Of a stretch of 64,000 bases of DNA, positions 33,943-42,704 are shown piece by piece. Both the position numbers and the translations under genes were made by a program. The stretch spans positions 209,959-273,958 of the forward strand of contig NZ_FQXE01000005.1 of the NCBI RefSeq assembly GCF_900129885.1. Direction: 5' to 3'. This DNA comes from Pollutimonas bauzanensis (GTDB lineage: Bacteria; Pseudomonadota; Gammaproteobacteria; Burkholderiales; Burkholderiaceae_B). The notes beneath the pieces are model-generated. The model was not told the DNA's origin. It saw only the letters and a list, made by a program, of their open reading frames with translations, and made no database searches. Within the stretch, counting starts at the first letter, position 1, and every line of letters begins with the position of its first letter.

Positions 33943-35367
33943 TCATTGCGCCCAACCATCGCCCAGATCCCCACCTTGCCGAACCAGCTCTTGCTGGACG
34001 TCGCGCGGGGCCACGTCGCGGGGCACGATATTGGCGCGGGAAGCGAGAGCTGCGCAGATGCCGGCCGCCTGGCCGGTTGCCATGGCTATCGGCATCACCC
34101 GGTACGAGGAATGCGCCTCGTGCGTCCCCGAGATGCAGCGTCCGGCGACAATGACCCGTTCTACGCGCTGAGGAATCAGCGCGCGCAGCGGGATGTCGTA
34201 AGCCTCGTCGGCCGGGATGCGCTTCAGGACAGTACCCTTGCCGGCGGGATTGTGAATATCGACGGGATAAGATCCACGTGCGATTACGTCGGGAAACTTG
34301 CGCGCGCTCAGCAGGTCTTCCGCGGTGAGCCGGTATTCCCCGATAATGCGCCTCGTCTCCCGCACGCCCGCATGAACGCCGCTCTGCACAGCGTAGCTTT
34401 TCTCGAAGCCGGGCACATACTTGCGCAGGAAGCGCAGCAGTTGATTCAACTGCCGCCGGCTTTCCCATTCCGCCAGGCTCCAATCCCAGACGTCTATGCC
34501 GAGCACGCGCGTCACGCGCGTGGAGTTTACGCTTACTTCGCGCGGGTGCGGCGTTGCAAAGAACAGCACATCTTCCCGCGCCAGCTCGAGCTCGCCATCG
34601 GCCGAGGCCTTCTGCACGAGGTCCCATAAGCCGTGGACCCCGCGCCATTGATCCGGGTTCTGCTTCACATAAGCCTGGAACGCGGCCTGTTCAAAATCAG
34701 CCATGCGGAACATCAGCGTCATGGGTTGCACCAGCCCGTCCGATTCGCGCCCCACCTCATAACCGGCGCCGGCAAGGGCCGCAATATCGCCGTCACCGGT
34801 GCAGTCCACCACGTTCTTTGCCTTGATGACCAGCGGGCCGCTCTTGGTCTCGAATACGACGCCTTCGACCTCGCCGTCGCCGAATACATTGCTTGCGAAA
34901 GCATGGAACAGCATATGCACACCCGCCCGGTCCAGCAGATCCAGCGCCACCCATTTGAATACTTCCGGGTCGAACGGAACCACATAGCCTGTTTCCAGCG
35001 AGGGCGGCACGGCGCCGCCGCTTTGTACCAGGTGTTCCAGCAATTCCTTGAGCGCGCCGGCAATTACCGGATGGCCTGGTCCATGATCGTTGGGCAGCAG
35101 ATTGCTCACGCCCAGCTTCTCGAAAGTCGGGCGCTGGGTGTGAAAGGACATGAGCGGCATGACCAGGGCCGCGGTCGCATTGCCGCCCAGAAAGCCATAA
35201 CGCTCCACCAGGATCACGCGGGCGCCGGCGCGGACCGCTCCAAGCGCGGCGCCGATTCCAGCAGGGCCGCCGCCGACCACCAAGACATCGGTCTCGGCGG
35301 CCAGTTTGGCCGTTCGAGGAGGAAGAATCAGCTCGGTGATAGGTTCAGGCCTCTTCAGTATGGGCAT
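33943..35367 (-). CDS. FAD-dependent oxidoreductase
   Basis: A 474-residue FAD protein (PF12831-like family). The nucleotide motif is VLVVGGGPAGIGAALGAV (about 28-45) with E55 after it in LVERYGFLGG. The second conserved region is ENVVDCTGDGDIAALAG-like, here VVDCTGDGDIAALAGAG, and a C-terminal FAD motif includes VIVAGRCISGTHEAH. It is 1 base from the pyruvyl-transferase-like gene. Members of the family oxidise a variety of hydroxyl or amino compounds, often with unknown substrates. Here it probably catalyses the first oxidation in the pathway; this is an inference from context. Confidence 0.85.
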   Translation of the reverse strand: MPILKRPEPITELILPPRTAKLAAETDVLVVGGGPAGIGAALGAVRAGARVILVERYGFLGGNATAALVMPLMSFHTQRPTFEKLGVSNLLPNDHGPGHPVIAGALKELLEHLVQSGGAVPPSLETGYVVPFDPEVFKWVALDLLDRAGVHMLFHAFASNVFGDGEVEGVVFETKSGPLVIKAKNVVDCTGDGDIAALAGAGYEVGRESDGLVQPMTLMFRMADFEQAAFQAYVKQNPDQWRGVHGLWDLVQKASADGELELAREDVLFFATPHPREVSVNSTRVTRVLGIDVWDWSLAEWESRRQLNQLLRFLRKYVPGFEKSYAVQSGVHAGVRETRRIIGEYRLTAEDLLSARKFPDVIARGSYPVDIHNPAGKGTVLKRIPADEAYDIPLRALIPQRVERVIVAGRCISGTHEAHSSYRVMPIAMATGQAAGICAALASRANIVPRDVAPRDVQQELVRQGGDLGDGWAQ

Positions 35368-35368
35368 T

Positions 35369-36514
35369 TCAGCTCCTTCCATCCGCGGCGGTCCCGGATC
35401 GCAACTGGCCAAGCAAAGACACGAGCAGCCGATTGTTCTCGCGCGCCCGTTCTTGCAGGGCCGGCAGACGCTCCCGGATAAGAGTCTGAATGTTGGCGCG
35501 AAAGTCCCAGCAATGGTCTATCATGGCCAGCAGCTTGCCGGAATTGACATTGTCCATGGGCGGCGTGTCCATGCCCAGATCCTGCAGGAGGCCGGCCACT
35601 TTGGCGGCATAGGGCAGGGCCACGAAGGGCACGCCTTGCAAGGCCGAAAAGATAAGGAAATGCAGGCGCATTCCTACGCAAAACTCGAAACCGCCAATGA
35701 TGGTCATCACCTGGCCCGGGCTGTACTCGCCCTTGAGCACGGTTGCGCGCTGAGCGCACTGCATTTGCGCCACCACGGCGTGGCTGTGCTGCAAATCCAG
35801 ATGGTCGCGCTCCAGAGGTATGAAGACCACATCGGCATCGAGGCGCTGCACCATGAAATCGGCCGCGTTGGCCAGCAGATGATGATAATGGTCGGCGCTC
35901 ATTCCCGGCGCGGCCGGTCCCGGCTCCCGCACTGAAAAGCCGATACGGCGGCGAGGAATGTCCAGTCCCTCGCGCATCAGGGCATCATCGGGCAGGGGTT
36001 GCGCCTTCATCAGCAATGCCGGATCGGCAGTCACGTGAATCTCGCGCTGCAAGCCCACTTCCTCCAGAAGCCGATGGCCTTGACGATCGCGCACGGTAAT
36101 CAATGCGGCGGGCGTCAGCGCCGAGCGCACCAGTTCGCGGCTGGACTGCCTTACAAGAGGGCCCGCGCTGACGCCGTATACCATCACCGGAACTCCCAGC
36201 TCATTGGCAAGCAGGACTTCGCGCAGATAGATGTCGATTTCCGCGTCAAACAGGATTCCACCGCCGCCCAGAATCAACAAATCCAGCCGGGCCACCTCTT
36301 GCGTCGCTTCATTTCGGGAAATCTCGCGCACCGGCACGGCCCGGTGGATGCGATGCCGTCTCTCCGTATCTTTCGCGTTGCGCGAAAAGACGGTGATCTC
36401 CGCCGGCGTGTCCGCAAGCAGTTGCGCCACGATGCTTTCGAGAATGGCTTCATCGCCGAGGTTCAGACCGCCGTAAGAGCCGGAGATACCGATCCGGACA
36501 GGACGTTTTTCCAT
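35369..36514 (-). CDS. Polysaccharide pyruvyl transferase family protein
   Basis: A 381-residue member of the CsaB/WcaK family. The N-terminal strand-loop is IGISGSYGGLNLGDEAILESIV, read as two short segments (IGISGSYGGLNLGDE and AILESIV). Conserved parts include LLILGGGGILFD, VYGVSAGPLV, RDRQGHRLLEE and the late FCVGMRLHFLIFSALQGVP. The family uses phosphoenolpyruvate to put pyruvyl ketals on sugars. Its place as the first gene of a catabolic operon, with no glycan genes near, is unusual. It may modify a small molecule or a surface glycan in response to the same inducer. Confidence 0.82.
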   Translation of the reverse strand: MEKRPVRIGISGSYGGLNLGDEAILESIVAQLLADTPAEITVFSRNAKDTERRHRIHRAVPVREISRNEATQEVARLDLLILGGGGILFDAEIDIYLREVLLANELGVPVMVYGVSAGPLVRQSSRELVRSALTPAALITVRDRQGHRLLEEVGLQREIHVTADPALLMKAQPLPDDALMREGLDIPRRRIGFSVREPGPAAPGMSADHYHHLLANAADFMVQRLDADVVFIPLERDHLDLQHSHAVVAQMQCAQRATVLKGEYSPGQVMTIIGGFEFCVGMRLHFLIFSALQGVPFVALPYAAKVAGLLQDLGMDTPPMDNVNSGKLLAMIDHCWDFRANIQTLIRERLPALQERARENNRLLVSLLGQLRSGTAADGRS

Positions 36515-36625
36515 GATTGCCTTTATGTCAGTGCGCGGTGGGGCGCTTTGCCGCCGATCGCCAGGTCTAAGAGCGATAATTCCAGCAAGCGCCGTTCCTT
36601 GCCGCACCAGCGCATCATCCATGGG

Positions 36626-36653
36626 GATATACGCATAATGTGTATTATGTAAA
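36626..36653 (-). promoter_or_regulatory. Promoter of the pyruvyl-transferase/FAD operon with a palindrome in the spacer
   Basis: On the minus strand TTTACA (36653-36648) and TATATC (36631-36626) are 16 bases apart. The spacer carries the palindrome CATAAT-N4-ATTATG at 36634-36649, which shares ATAAT/ATTAT half sites with the gntR site. A leader of about 105 bases would follow. Confidence 0.55.
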
Positions 36654-36755
36654 GTCTAGAATGTCAGTATCTATGGTGGCGGCCAACCCAGTCCCCGGCC
36701 GCTCCGGAGGACGCCCCGCGGCGAAAAGCAGGATTTTTCAATGATGCGCAGCCAG

Positions 36756-37679
36756 TCAATGAAAATCGCCGCCCTGCTCATTGAGCGCGGCATCGGCCAG
36801 GAACATGCCGACCAGGTCGCGGGCGAACAGCGGCAATGCGTCCAGGTCGCGCAGGCAAATATGCAGGCGGCGCCGCGACCAGCCGTCCTTGAGGCCAATG
36901 ATGCCGATGTCCATGGTGCGCGCATAGCGCTGCGCCAGCGACTTGGGCACCACGCCGATGCCAAGGTTCGCTTCTATCATGCGGCACACCACTTCGAAGT
37001 TGCCCACCTGCGCGCGGAACTTGAATGGCCGCCCCAGCGCGGACGCGGTCTGCACCAGGAAAGAATGGATCGCGCTCCACTCGGACAAGCCTATGTAGTC
37101 GTATTCCAGGGTATCGGCGAAGCCTATGGGAGCCTGTCCGGCCAGCGCATGGCCGCTGGGCACGATCAGTACCAGGTTGTCTTCTCGATAAGGCAGGAAC
37201 TGCAGCCCGTCGGCCGGCGGGCGCCCTCCCACGATGCCGATATCGGCGCTGTCATCGGCGACCGCCTTGACGATCTGATAGCTGAGATCCTCCCGTATTT
37301 CCATGCCGATATCGGGATGCGATGCCATGAAACGCCCCAGTATCGAAGGCATGGCCTCGGCCATGGCCGTGGTGTTGCCCATGATGCGCAGCCGCCCGCG
37401 CACGCCGTTGGCGAACTCCCGCATATTGCCCTGCAGCTTTTCCACCTGCGCCATCAGGGCGCGCGCGTGGCGCACCAGCGCCTCGCCCGAAGGCGTGAGC
37501 GTCACCCCTTGATTGGTGCGGTACAACAGGCGGGTGCGGAAATCGTCTTCGAGGTTCTTGACCCGCGTGCTGACGGCGGGCACCGACAGGTTGGATTTCT
37601 CGGCGGCCCGGGTCAGGCTGAACGAATCGCCGATATTGATCATCATCTGCATGTCGGTCAGATCGAAATGTATCGTCAT
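36756..37679 (-). CDS. LysR-family regulator
   Basis: A 307-residue LysR-type protein. The helix-turn-helix (about 7-66) includes NIGDSFSLTRAAEKSNLSV and PAVSTRVKNLEDD. The effector domain (about 90-300) has GRLRIMGNTTAMAEAMP and VADDSADIGIVGG. It is downstream of the HpaI-like gene on the same strand with a 69-base gap, and probably controls the ABC-importer genes. LysR target sites (T-N11-A) were not pinned down. The ligand is unknown. The N-terminus MTIHFDLTDMQ is slightly unusual but in the normal position. Confidence 0.92.
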   Translation of the reverse strand: MTIHFDLTDMQMMINIGDSFSLTRAAEKSNLSVPAVSTRVKNLEDDFRTRLLYRTNQGVTLTPSGEALVRHARALMAQVEKLQGNMREFANGVRGRLRIMGNTTAMAEAMPSILGRFMASHPDIGMEIREDLSYQIVKAVADDSADIGIVGGRPPADGLQFLPYREDNLVLIVPSGHALAGQAPIGFADTLEYDYIGLSEWSAIHSFLVQTASALGRPFKFRAQVGNFEVVCRMIEANLGIGVVPKSLAQRYARTMDIGIIGLKDGWSRRRLHICLRDLDALPLFARDLVGMFLADAALNEQGGDFH

Positions 37680-37748
37680 GGTATATATGCCCCCCGCAGC
37701 GGCGCCCCTGCCAGGCTCCGCGCGGGAGGCTGCCGCATGGCGATTGCG

Positions 37749-38558
37749 CTATATCAGCCCGAGATCCTTGCGGACCTTGGGCAGGAAATCCATCATTGCG
37801 ACCTGGAACAGGAATTGAGCTCCTTGCACCATGATAAAGTTCATGCCGGCGTCATGCAAACGTTGCACGCGCTGGCGCATTTCCTCCAGCGTATAGGCAT
37901 AGCTGGTATTGGCGCCTATCATGATGCCGCGCTCGCGCGCCTTCTTGACCGCCTTGTCGACCATTTGCCATAGCTGCGGGCTGTCGAAATCGGGTTTCTT
38001 CGAGTTTCCGCCCAGCACCTTGCTCAAGTCGGTCATCGCGAAGAAGAACATCTTCAGGTCCGGATGGTCCAGAATGGCGTCGAAGTCATCGATGGCGCCC
38101 TGGCTTTCCATATGCGGAATAATATAGGTGCCTTCGGCCATCTCGGTGGTGCGCGCCTCCCATTCGCGGTTCGCGAAAGGATGGATCCACAGGGCGCGGC
38201 GGTGCCAGTCCCGGGCGATTTCCAGGGCCTCGTCGATTTCCTGCAAGCCGGAATGCGAAATCAGCACATACTCGGCCCCTATTCCCTGCAGGCGCGACAA
38301 GTCCACGCCGATACGCGCATCGTAGCCGTGCCAGGGATTGGTCTGCATGCGCACCACCGGCGTGATGCCGGCCGCTTCGCAGCTGCGGATCATATTCTGG
38401 ACATCGTGGAAATCCATGCCGGTGAACATCATGTCTATCATGATCCAGTCCAGGCCGAGGTGCGCGCATAACTCGGCGGTCTCGGGGTCATTGGCCCACA
38501 CGCCCAGCGCTGTGCGTCCGGACCGCATCGTATCCATGAGGTGGTTCTTGGGCTTCAT
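37749..38558 (-). CDS. HpcH/HpaI aldolase-family protein with altered active site
   Basis: A 269-residue TIM-barrel protein. R70, E151 (PHMESQG) and D177 (MTDLS) match the substrate-binding arginine and metal ligands of HpaI-type class II aldolases. The usual DGEH at about 42-45 is here DMMF, so the catalytic histidine is replaced by F45. The enzyme may catalyse a different reaction or be inactive as an aldolase. The gene lies between the ABC importer and lysR and might act on the imported compound. The start is followed by MKPKNHLMDTM, with a weak ribosome site. Confidence 0.8.
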   Translation of the reverse strand: MKPKNHLMDTMRSGRTALGVWANDPETAELCAHLGLDWIMIDMMFTGMDFHDVQNMIRSCEAAGITPVVRMQTNPWHGYDARIGVDLSRLQGIGAEYVLISHSGLQEIDEALEIARDWHRRALWIHPFANREWEARTTEMAEGTYIIPHMESQGAIDDFDAILDHPDLKMFFFAMTDLSKVLGGNSKKPDFDSPQLWQMVDKAVKKARERGIMIGANTSYAYTLEEMRQRVQRLHDAGMNFIMVQGAQFLFQVAMMDFLPKVRKDLGLI

Positions 38559-38627
38559 AACTGCTCTCCTAAACAGTGCTCGTGATGACGGGCGGCGAAG
38601 CAGGCCGGATGGCGCTGCTTTACTTCT

Positions 38628-40337
38628 TCAATTGGTGGCTATCGGCTGCAACGACCTGGGCGCGGCCCGGCGGCGGAACAAGGTCTTGAGCAGCGCCATG
38701 AACAGAAAGCCGATGGCCATCTGCAATAACGAATAGCTGGCCAGCCGGGAAAAATCTCCCACATTCCAGGCTTCGAATGCCAGCACCGAAAACGTGCGGC
38801 TCTGCGCCGTATAGAGGATCACGACCATCGATAATTCGGTCATGAAGAAACTGAAGAGCAAGAGCCACGCCGCGACGATGCTGGGCAGGATCAACGGCAA
38901 GGTAATGCGGCGGAAGGTGCGCAAAGGGCCATAGCCGCATACGCGCGCGCTTTCCTCGAGTTCGGGATGGACCTGTATCAGGCTGGCCGACACGGAACGC
39001 ACGGCGTAGGCGGTGAAGCGCCCGACGAACGCCAAAATGATGATCAGCATGGTGCCGTAGACCGCTACCGGCAAATTGACCCAGACCAGCATCAGGCCCA
39101 CCCCGAATGCGATGCCGGGCACCGATATCGGCAGCAGGACCACGTATTCCAGGATGCCGCGGCCGCGCAGCCGCGACCTGACGATGATCCATGCCACCAG
39201 GATGCCGGCCGCGGTCGCGATGGAGGCCGCCGCCACCGAAATGAGCAGACTGTTCTGCAACGTGAACCAGACGTCGTCGGTCGCAAGGTATCCGATGAGG
39301 TTGGCCAGGGCGTACTGGCCCGACCAGGTGTACTTGGCCAGCGCCGCGGCTATCAGCACCGCGATGGGCCCTAGAATGGTGGCCCCCACATACAGCACCG
39401 CCAGTGCGGTGGCCGCCCAGCGCCATGCCCCCAGTTCGACCTGCCGCGGCCGGAACCCCTTGCCGGTGATGGTCGTGTAATGGCGCCCTCTCTGCATGCT
39501 GCGCTGCAGCCAGGTCGATAGGCTGGAGAGCAGCAGCAAGTAGATGGACAGCACTGCCATGATGCCGTAGCCGGGGGGCACTTCCTGGGAGCTGATCCAA
39601 ATGCGCGAGGTCAGCATGAGAATCTGGCGCGACCAGCCAAGCACGATGGGCGTGCCGAACAGGCCTATGGCGATGGTGAACGCCAGCGCGCCTCCTGACA
39701 GGATGGCGGGCGCGAGCAAGGGCACCGTGATGCGGCGGGCGGTCTGCATCTGTGTCAAGCCGCAAACCTGCGCGGCCTCTTCCAGGCTCGGATCGATACT
39801 GCGCATGGCGGCGGCGACTATCATCATCACATACGGCGCCAGGTAAAGCCCGATGACCAGCAGCATGCCGAGGCGGGTGTAGACATCCAGCTGGCCCGGC
39901 AGGCCCGCGCCGTCCAGCAGGCGGTTGATGATGCCGCTGCGCGGCGCGGCCAGCAGCGACCAGGCGATGGCCCCGACAAAGGGCGGAATGAAGATCGGCA
40001 ATTGGCTGATCCATTCCAGCGCGCCGCGGCCCATGGCGTCGCTGCGGGCGAATATCCACGCGAATACGGAGCCGGCCGACGTGGCGACCAGCGCCGCGCC
40101 CGCGGACACCAGCAGCGTATTGAGCAGGGCCTCCCAGTAGATGCTCCTGGTGAGGACCTCGGCGAGATACTGGCCGCTCAAGCGCCAGGTGCCCTGGTCC
40201 ACATTCACCACGGCGCGATACAGGATCGCCGCCAATGGCGCAACGATCAGCGCGAGGCTGAGGAAAGCCAGCAGGGCAAGGCCGGCCATCATCGGCAGCC
40301 TGCGCTTGAACGCTTCGGGCCCGGGCTGCGCGGACAT
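38628..40337 (-). CDS. ABC transporter permease (FbpB type, two domains)
   Basis: A 569-residue protein with two permease halves and about twelve helices, as in iron(III), 2-aminoethylphosphonate or spermidine/putrescine-like importers. The EAA loop is seen twice: EEAAQVCGLTQMQTARRITVPLL and EESARVCGYGPLRTFRRITLPL, with a SIDPSLEE and a QVHPELEE before them. It lies 4 bases downstream of the ATPase gene, in the same operon. The substrate is not evident from the sequence, but the companion binding protein resembles the FbpA group. Confidence 0.92.
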   Translation of the reverse strand: MSAQPGPEAFKRRLPMMAGLALLAFLSLALIVAPLAAILYRAVVNVDQGTWRLSGQYLAEVLTRSIYWEALLNTLLVSAGAALVATSAGSVFAWIFARSDAMGRGALEWISQLPIFIPPFVGAIAWSLLAAPRSGIINRLLDGAGLPGQLDVYTRLGMLLVIGLYLAPYVMMIVAAAMRSIDPSLEEAAQVCGLTQMQTARRITVPLLAPAILSGGALAFTIAIGLFGTPIVLGWSRQILMLTSRIWISSQEVPPGYGIMAVLSIYLLLLSSLSTWLQRSMQRGRHYTTITGKGFRPRQVELGAWRWAATALAVLYVGATILGPIAVLIAAALAKYTWSGQYALANLIGYLATDDVWFTLQNSLLISVAAASIATAAGILVAWIIVRSRLRGRGILEYVVLLPISVPGIAFGVGLMLVWVNLPVAVYGTMLIIILAFVGRFTAYAVRSVSASLIQVHPELEESARVCGYGPLRTFRRITLPLILPSIVAAWLLLFSFFMTELSMVVILYTAQSRTFSVLAFEAWNVGDFSRLASYSLLQMAIGFLFMALLKTLFRRRAAPRSLQPIATN

Positions 40338-40341
40338 ACGC

Positions 40342-41403
40342 CTATTCTCCGATTATCCGGATGTCGTGGGCCGCGACTTCCAGGCCCACGGCCTCGCCTG
40401 GCCGCCGCACGGCCGCATTGAGTTCCACGGCGGCGATCTGGCCGAAGGCGGTATCGATCCAGTATTCAGTGCGGTCGCCGATGAAACTGGTGCTGGCGAT
40501 GCGCCCGGCGATGGCGGCGCGCTCGGGATTGACGAGGCGCCATTTTTCCGGCCGTATGCACAGCATGGCGCCCTGCGCTGGCGGCCCGCCCGGCGCCGCG
40601 GGCAGGCAGGCGCCGCCGGCGAGCCTGTAGGCGGCGCCGCGCGGCCCCTCGGTCCACTCGTAGTTGGACAGTATATTGGCGCGCCCCAGGAATTCGGCGG
40701 CGTACCGGCTGGCCGGATTGTCATAGATGTCCTTGGGCGCGCCTTTCTGGATGACCCGGCCATCGTGATAAAGGTAGACCGTGTCGGCGATCGACATGGC
40801 CTCTTCCTGATCGTGCGTCACAAACAGGATGGTGCGCTTGAGCCGCCGCTGGAGTTCGCGGACTTCGCCGCGCATGGCGATGCGCAGCCTGGCGTCCAGG
40901 TTGGACAGAGGCTCATCCATCAGAATGACGGGGGATTCCGAGACAATGCAGCGCGACAGGGCGACCCGCTGCTGCTGGCCGCCGGAAAGCTCGGTGACGC
41001 TGCGCCCGGCATAGCTGTCAAGGCCCACCATATGCAGTGTTTCGAGCACGGCCTGCTTGATCGCCGGCTTGCCCATGCCCGCCGCCACCAAGGGCAGCGC
41101 CACGTTCTCGAACACCGTCATGTGCGGCCATATCGCATATGACTGGAACACCATTGCGACACGGCGGCGTTCGGGCGGCACCCACACCGGCGGCGACTCC
41201 TGGTAGACCGTGCATTCGTCGATCACAATGCGCCCTCCTGTCGGCCTTTCCAGGCCGGCTATGCAACGCAGCGTAGTCGTCTTGCCGCAGCCGCTGGCGC
41301 CCAGCAAAACCGAAATGCATCCCTGTGCGAAGCTCTCGCTTATGGAATCCAGCACCTGCTGCGACCCGAAAGATTTTCTGAGCTGCTCGACGGCTATCGA
41401 CAT
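40342..41403 (-). CDS. ABC transporter ATP-binding protein
   Basis: A 353-residue ATPase of the FbpC/PotA group. Walker A is GASGCGKTTT, the Q loop is FQSYAIWPHM, the signature is LSGGQQQRVALSR, Walker B is VILMDEPLSNLD and the switch is VTHD. A TOBE-type C-terminal domain (about 260-353) follows. It powers uptake through the neighbouring permease. It is 8 bases after the binding-protein gene. A possible GTG 12 bases upstream would add four residues. The regulatory domain may respond to the pathway intermediates. Confidence 0.94.
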   Translation of the reverse strand: MSIAVEQLRKSFGSQQVLDSISESFAQGCISVLLGASGCGKTTTLRCIAGLERPTGGRIVIDECTVYQESPPVWVPPERRRVAMVFQSYAIWPHMTVFENVALPLVAAGMGKPAIKQAVLETLHMVGLDSYAGRSVTELSGGQQQRVALSRCIVSESPVILMDEPLSNLDARLRIAMRGEVRELQRRLKRTILFVTHDQEEAMSIADTVYLYHDGRVIQKGAPKDIYDNPASRYAAEFLGRANILSNYEWTEGPRGAAYRLAGGACLPAAPGGPPAQGAMLCIRPEKWRLVNPERAAIAGRIASTSFIGDRTEYWIDTAFGQIAAVELNAAVRRPGEAVGLEVAAHDIRIIGE

Positions 41404-41411
41404 GGATAGGC

Positions 41412-42458
41412 TCACCTGATGCCAGTCGCGCGCTGCCACATTTCGATCAGTTTGGGCTGGTCCCTGAGCGCCGCGGCGATATCCAGCGGCAGCACTTTCA
41501 CCGTGGCCAGATCCGGCATGCCCGCGGGCGCGGGAATGCCCTTGCGCAGGGCGTACTCGTTGGCCTTGTGAATGATGTCCTGGACATCGCTCATCATGAA
41601 ATCGACGAACAGCCGCGCCGCCTGCGGATGGGGCGCGCCCTCGAGCACCGCGATGGAGAACGGCGTGGATATCGTGCCCGACGCGGGCGGAATGAATTCC
41701 AGCGGCGCCCCTTTGGCGACGGCCCCGCTGTAGTGGTTGTTGACGACGTAGAACATCAGCGGCTTCTCGCCGGACAGCATCTTCGAGAGGCCCGCCGGCG
41801 TAGTCGGCGTAAGTTCGGCCCCCGACTTGACCAGCCCCTGATAGATCGAGACAGCCTTCTGCTCGCCGAAGTTCTGGTAGAGCGCGGCCAATAGCGAGAA
41901 CGCCGCCGAAGACGTGCGGGGATCGAAGAAGGTGATTTGACCTTGCCACTCCTTTCTGGGGTCGGCGAAGTCGAACCAGTCACGCGGCGGCTGCATGCCG
42001 TTCAGGTAGGACTTGTTGGCTCCTATGCCCAGGATGAGTGTCTTCACGCGCAGATAGTCCTTGTCCGCCGGGGCCGCGTCGGGCGGGAAGTTGCCGAGCT
42101 CGGGAGATCTGTATGCCTGAAGCAGTTTTTCATCCTGCATCTTGGTCAATACGTCTTCCAGCGAGAAAAAAACGTCGGCGGCCTGTTTCCTGGCCTTGCG
42201 CTCCGTCACGTGGCGGTTGTATATCTGCCAGCAGCCGGCCAGATACGAGGAAACCTGGATCTTGGGATAGCGCTTCTTGAAAGCCTCGATATAGACCGGC
42301 GTCTGCGGAGGATCGCAGCCATAGACCACCAGGCTGCCCTCCTTTTCCGCGGCCGCCACCAGGGCGGGATCGCTGGCCGCCGCCCCGCGGGGGCCGAGCG
42401 CCGCCAGTGCCAATATCATCAGGGCGATTTGCAGGTGTGCGCGGGATAGGACGAACAT
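41412..42458 (-). CDS. ABC transporter substrate-binding protein
   Basis: A 348-residue periplasmic protein of the FbpA-type group. The signal peptide is about 1-27 (ALMILALAALGPRGAAA). The mature part starts with AEKEGSLVVYGCDPP and has IYIEAFKKRYPKIQVS-like and WFDFADPRKEWQGQITF segments. The start at 42458 is chosen because AGGAGGTG lies 6-13 bases upstream; a GTG start further up would sit inside this ribosome site. The ligand is unknown. The operon order is binding protein, ATPase, permease. Confidence 0.92.
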   Translation of the reverse strand: MFVLSRAHLQIALMILALAALGPRGAAASDPALVAAAEKEGSLVVYGCDPPQTPVYIEAFKKRYPKIQVSSYLAGCWQIYNRHVTERKARKQAADVFFSLEDVLTKMQDEKLLQAYRSPELGNFPPDAAPADKDYLRVKTLILGIGANKSYLNGMQPPRDWFDFADPRKEWQGQITFFDPRTSSAAFSLLAALYQNFGEQKAVSIYQGLVKSGAELTPTTPAGLSKMLSGEKPLMFYVVNNHYSGAVAKGAPLEFIPPASGTISTPFSIAVLEGAPHPQAARLFVDFMMSDVQDIIHKANEYALRKGIPAPAGMPDLATVKVLPLDIAAALRDQPKLIEMWQRATGIR

Positions 42459-42704
42459 GGTCACCACCTCCTGGCTATGGGGTCACGGCCTGCCGCGGCA
42501 GGCGACAAGCCATGATGCCCGATCTCCGGCCGGGTGGATTTCGCAAGTGCCAAAATCGGAGTTAATAAAAGATGAATGAAAGGCGGTTCGGCCTCCCCGG
42601 ATGCGCCGCTGCGACAATCTTGCTTGACGCCGCCGCCTCCGGCGGGACAAACTACGGCGCTGTATGACGCCACCCTCCTCCCTCCAACCGAAAGGAAGCA
42701 CCCC

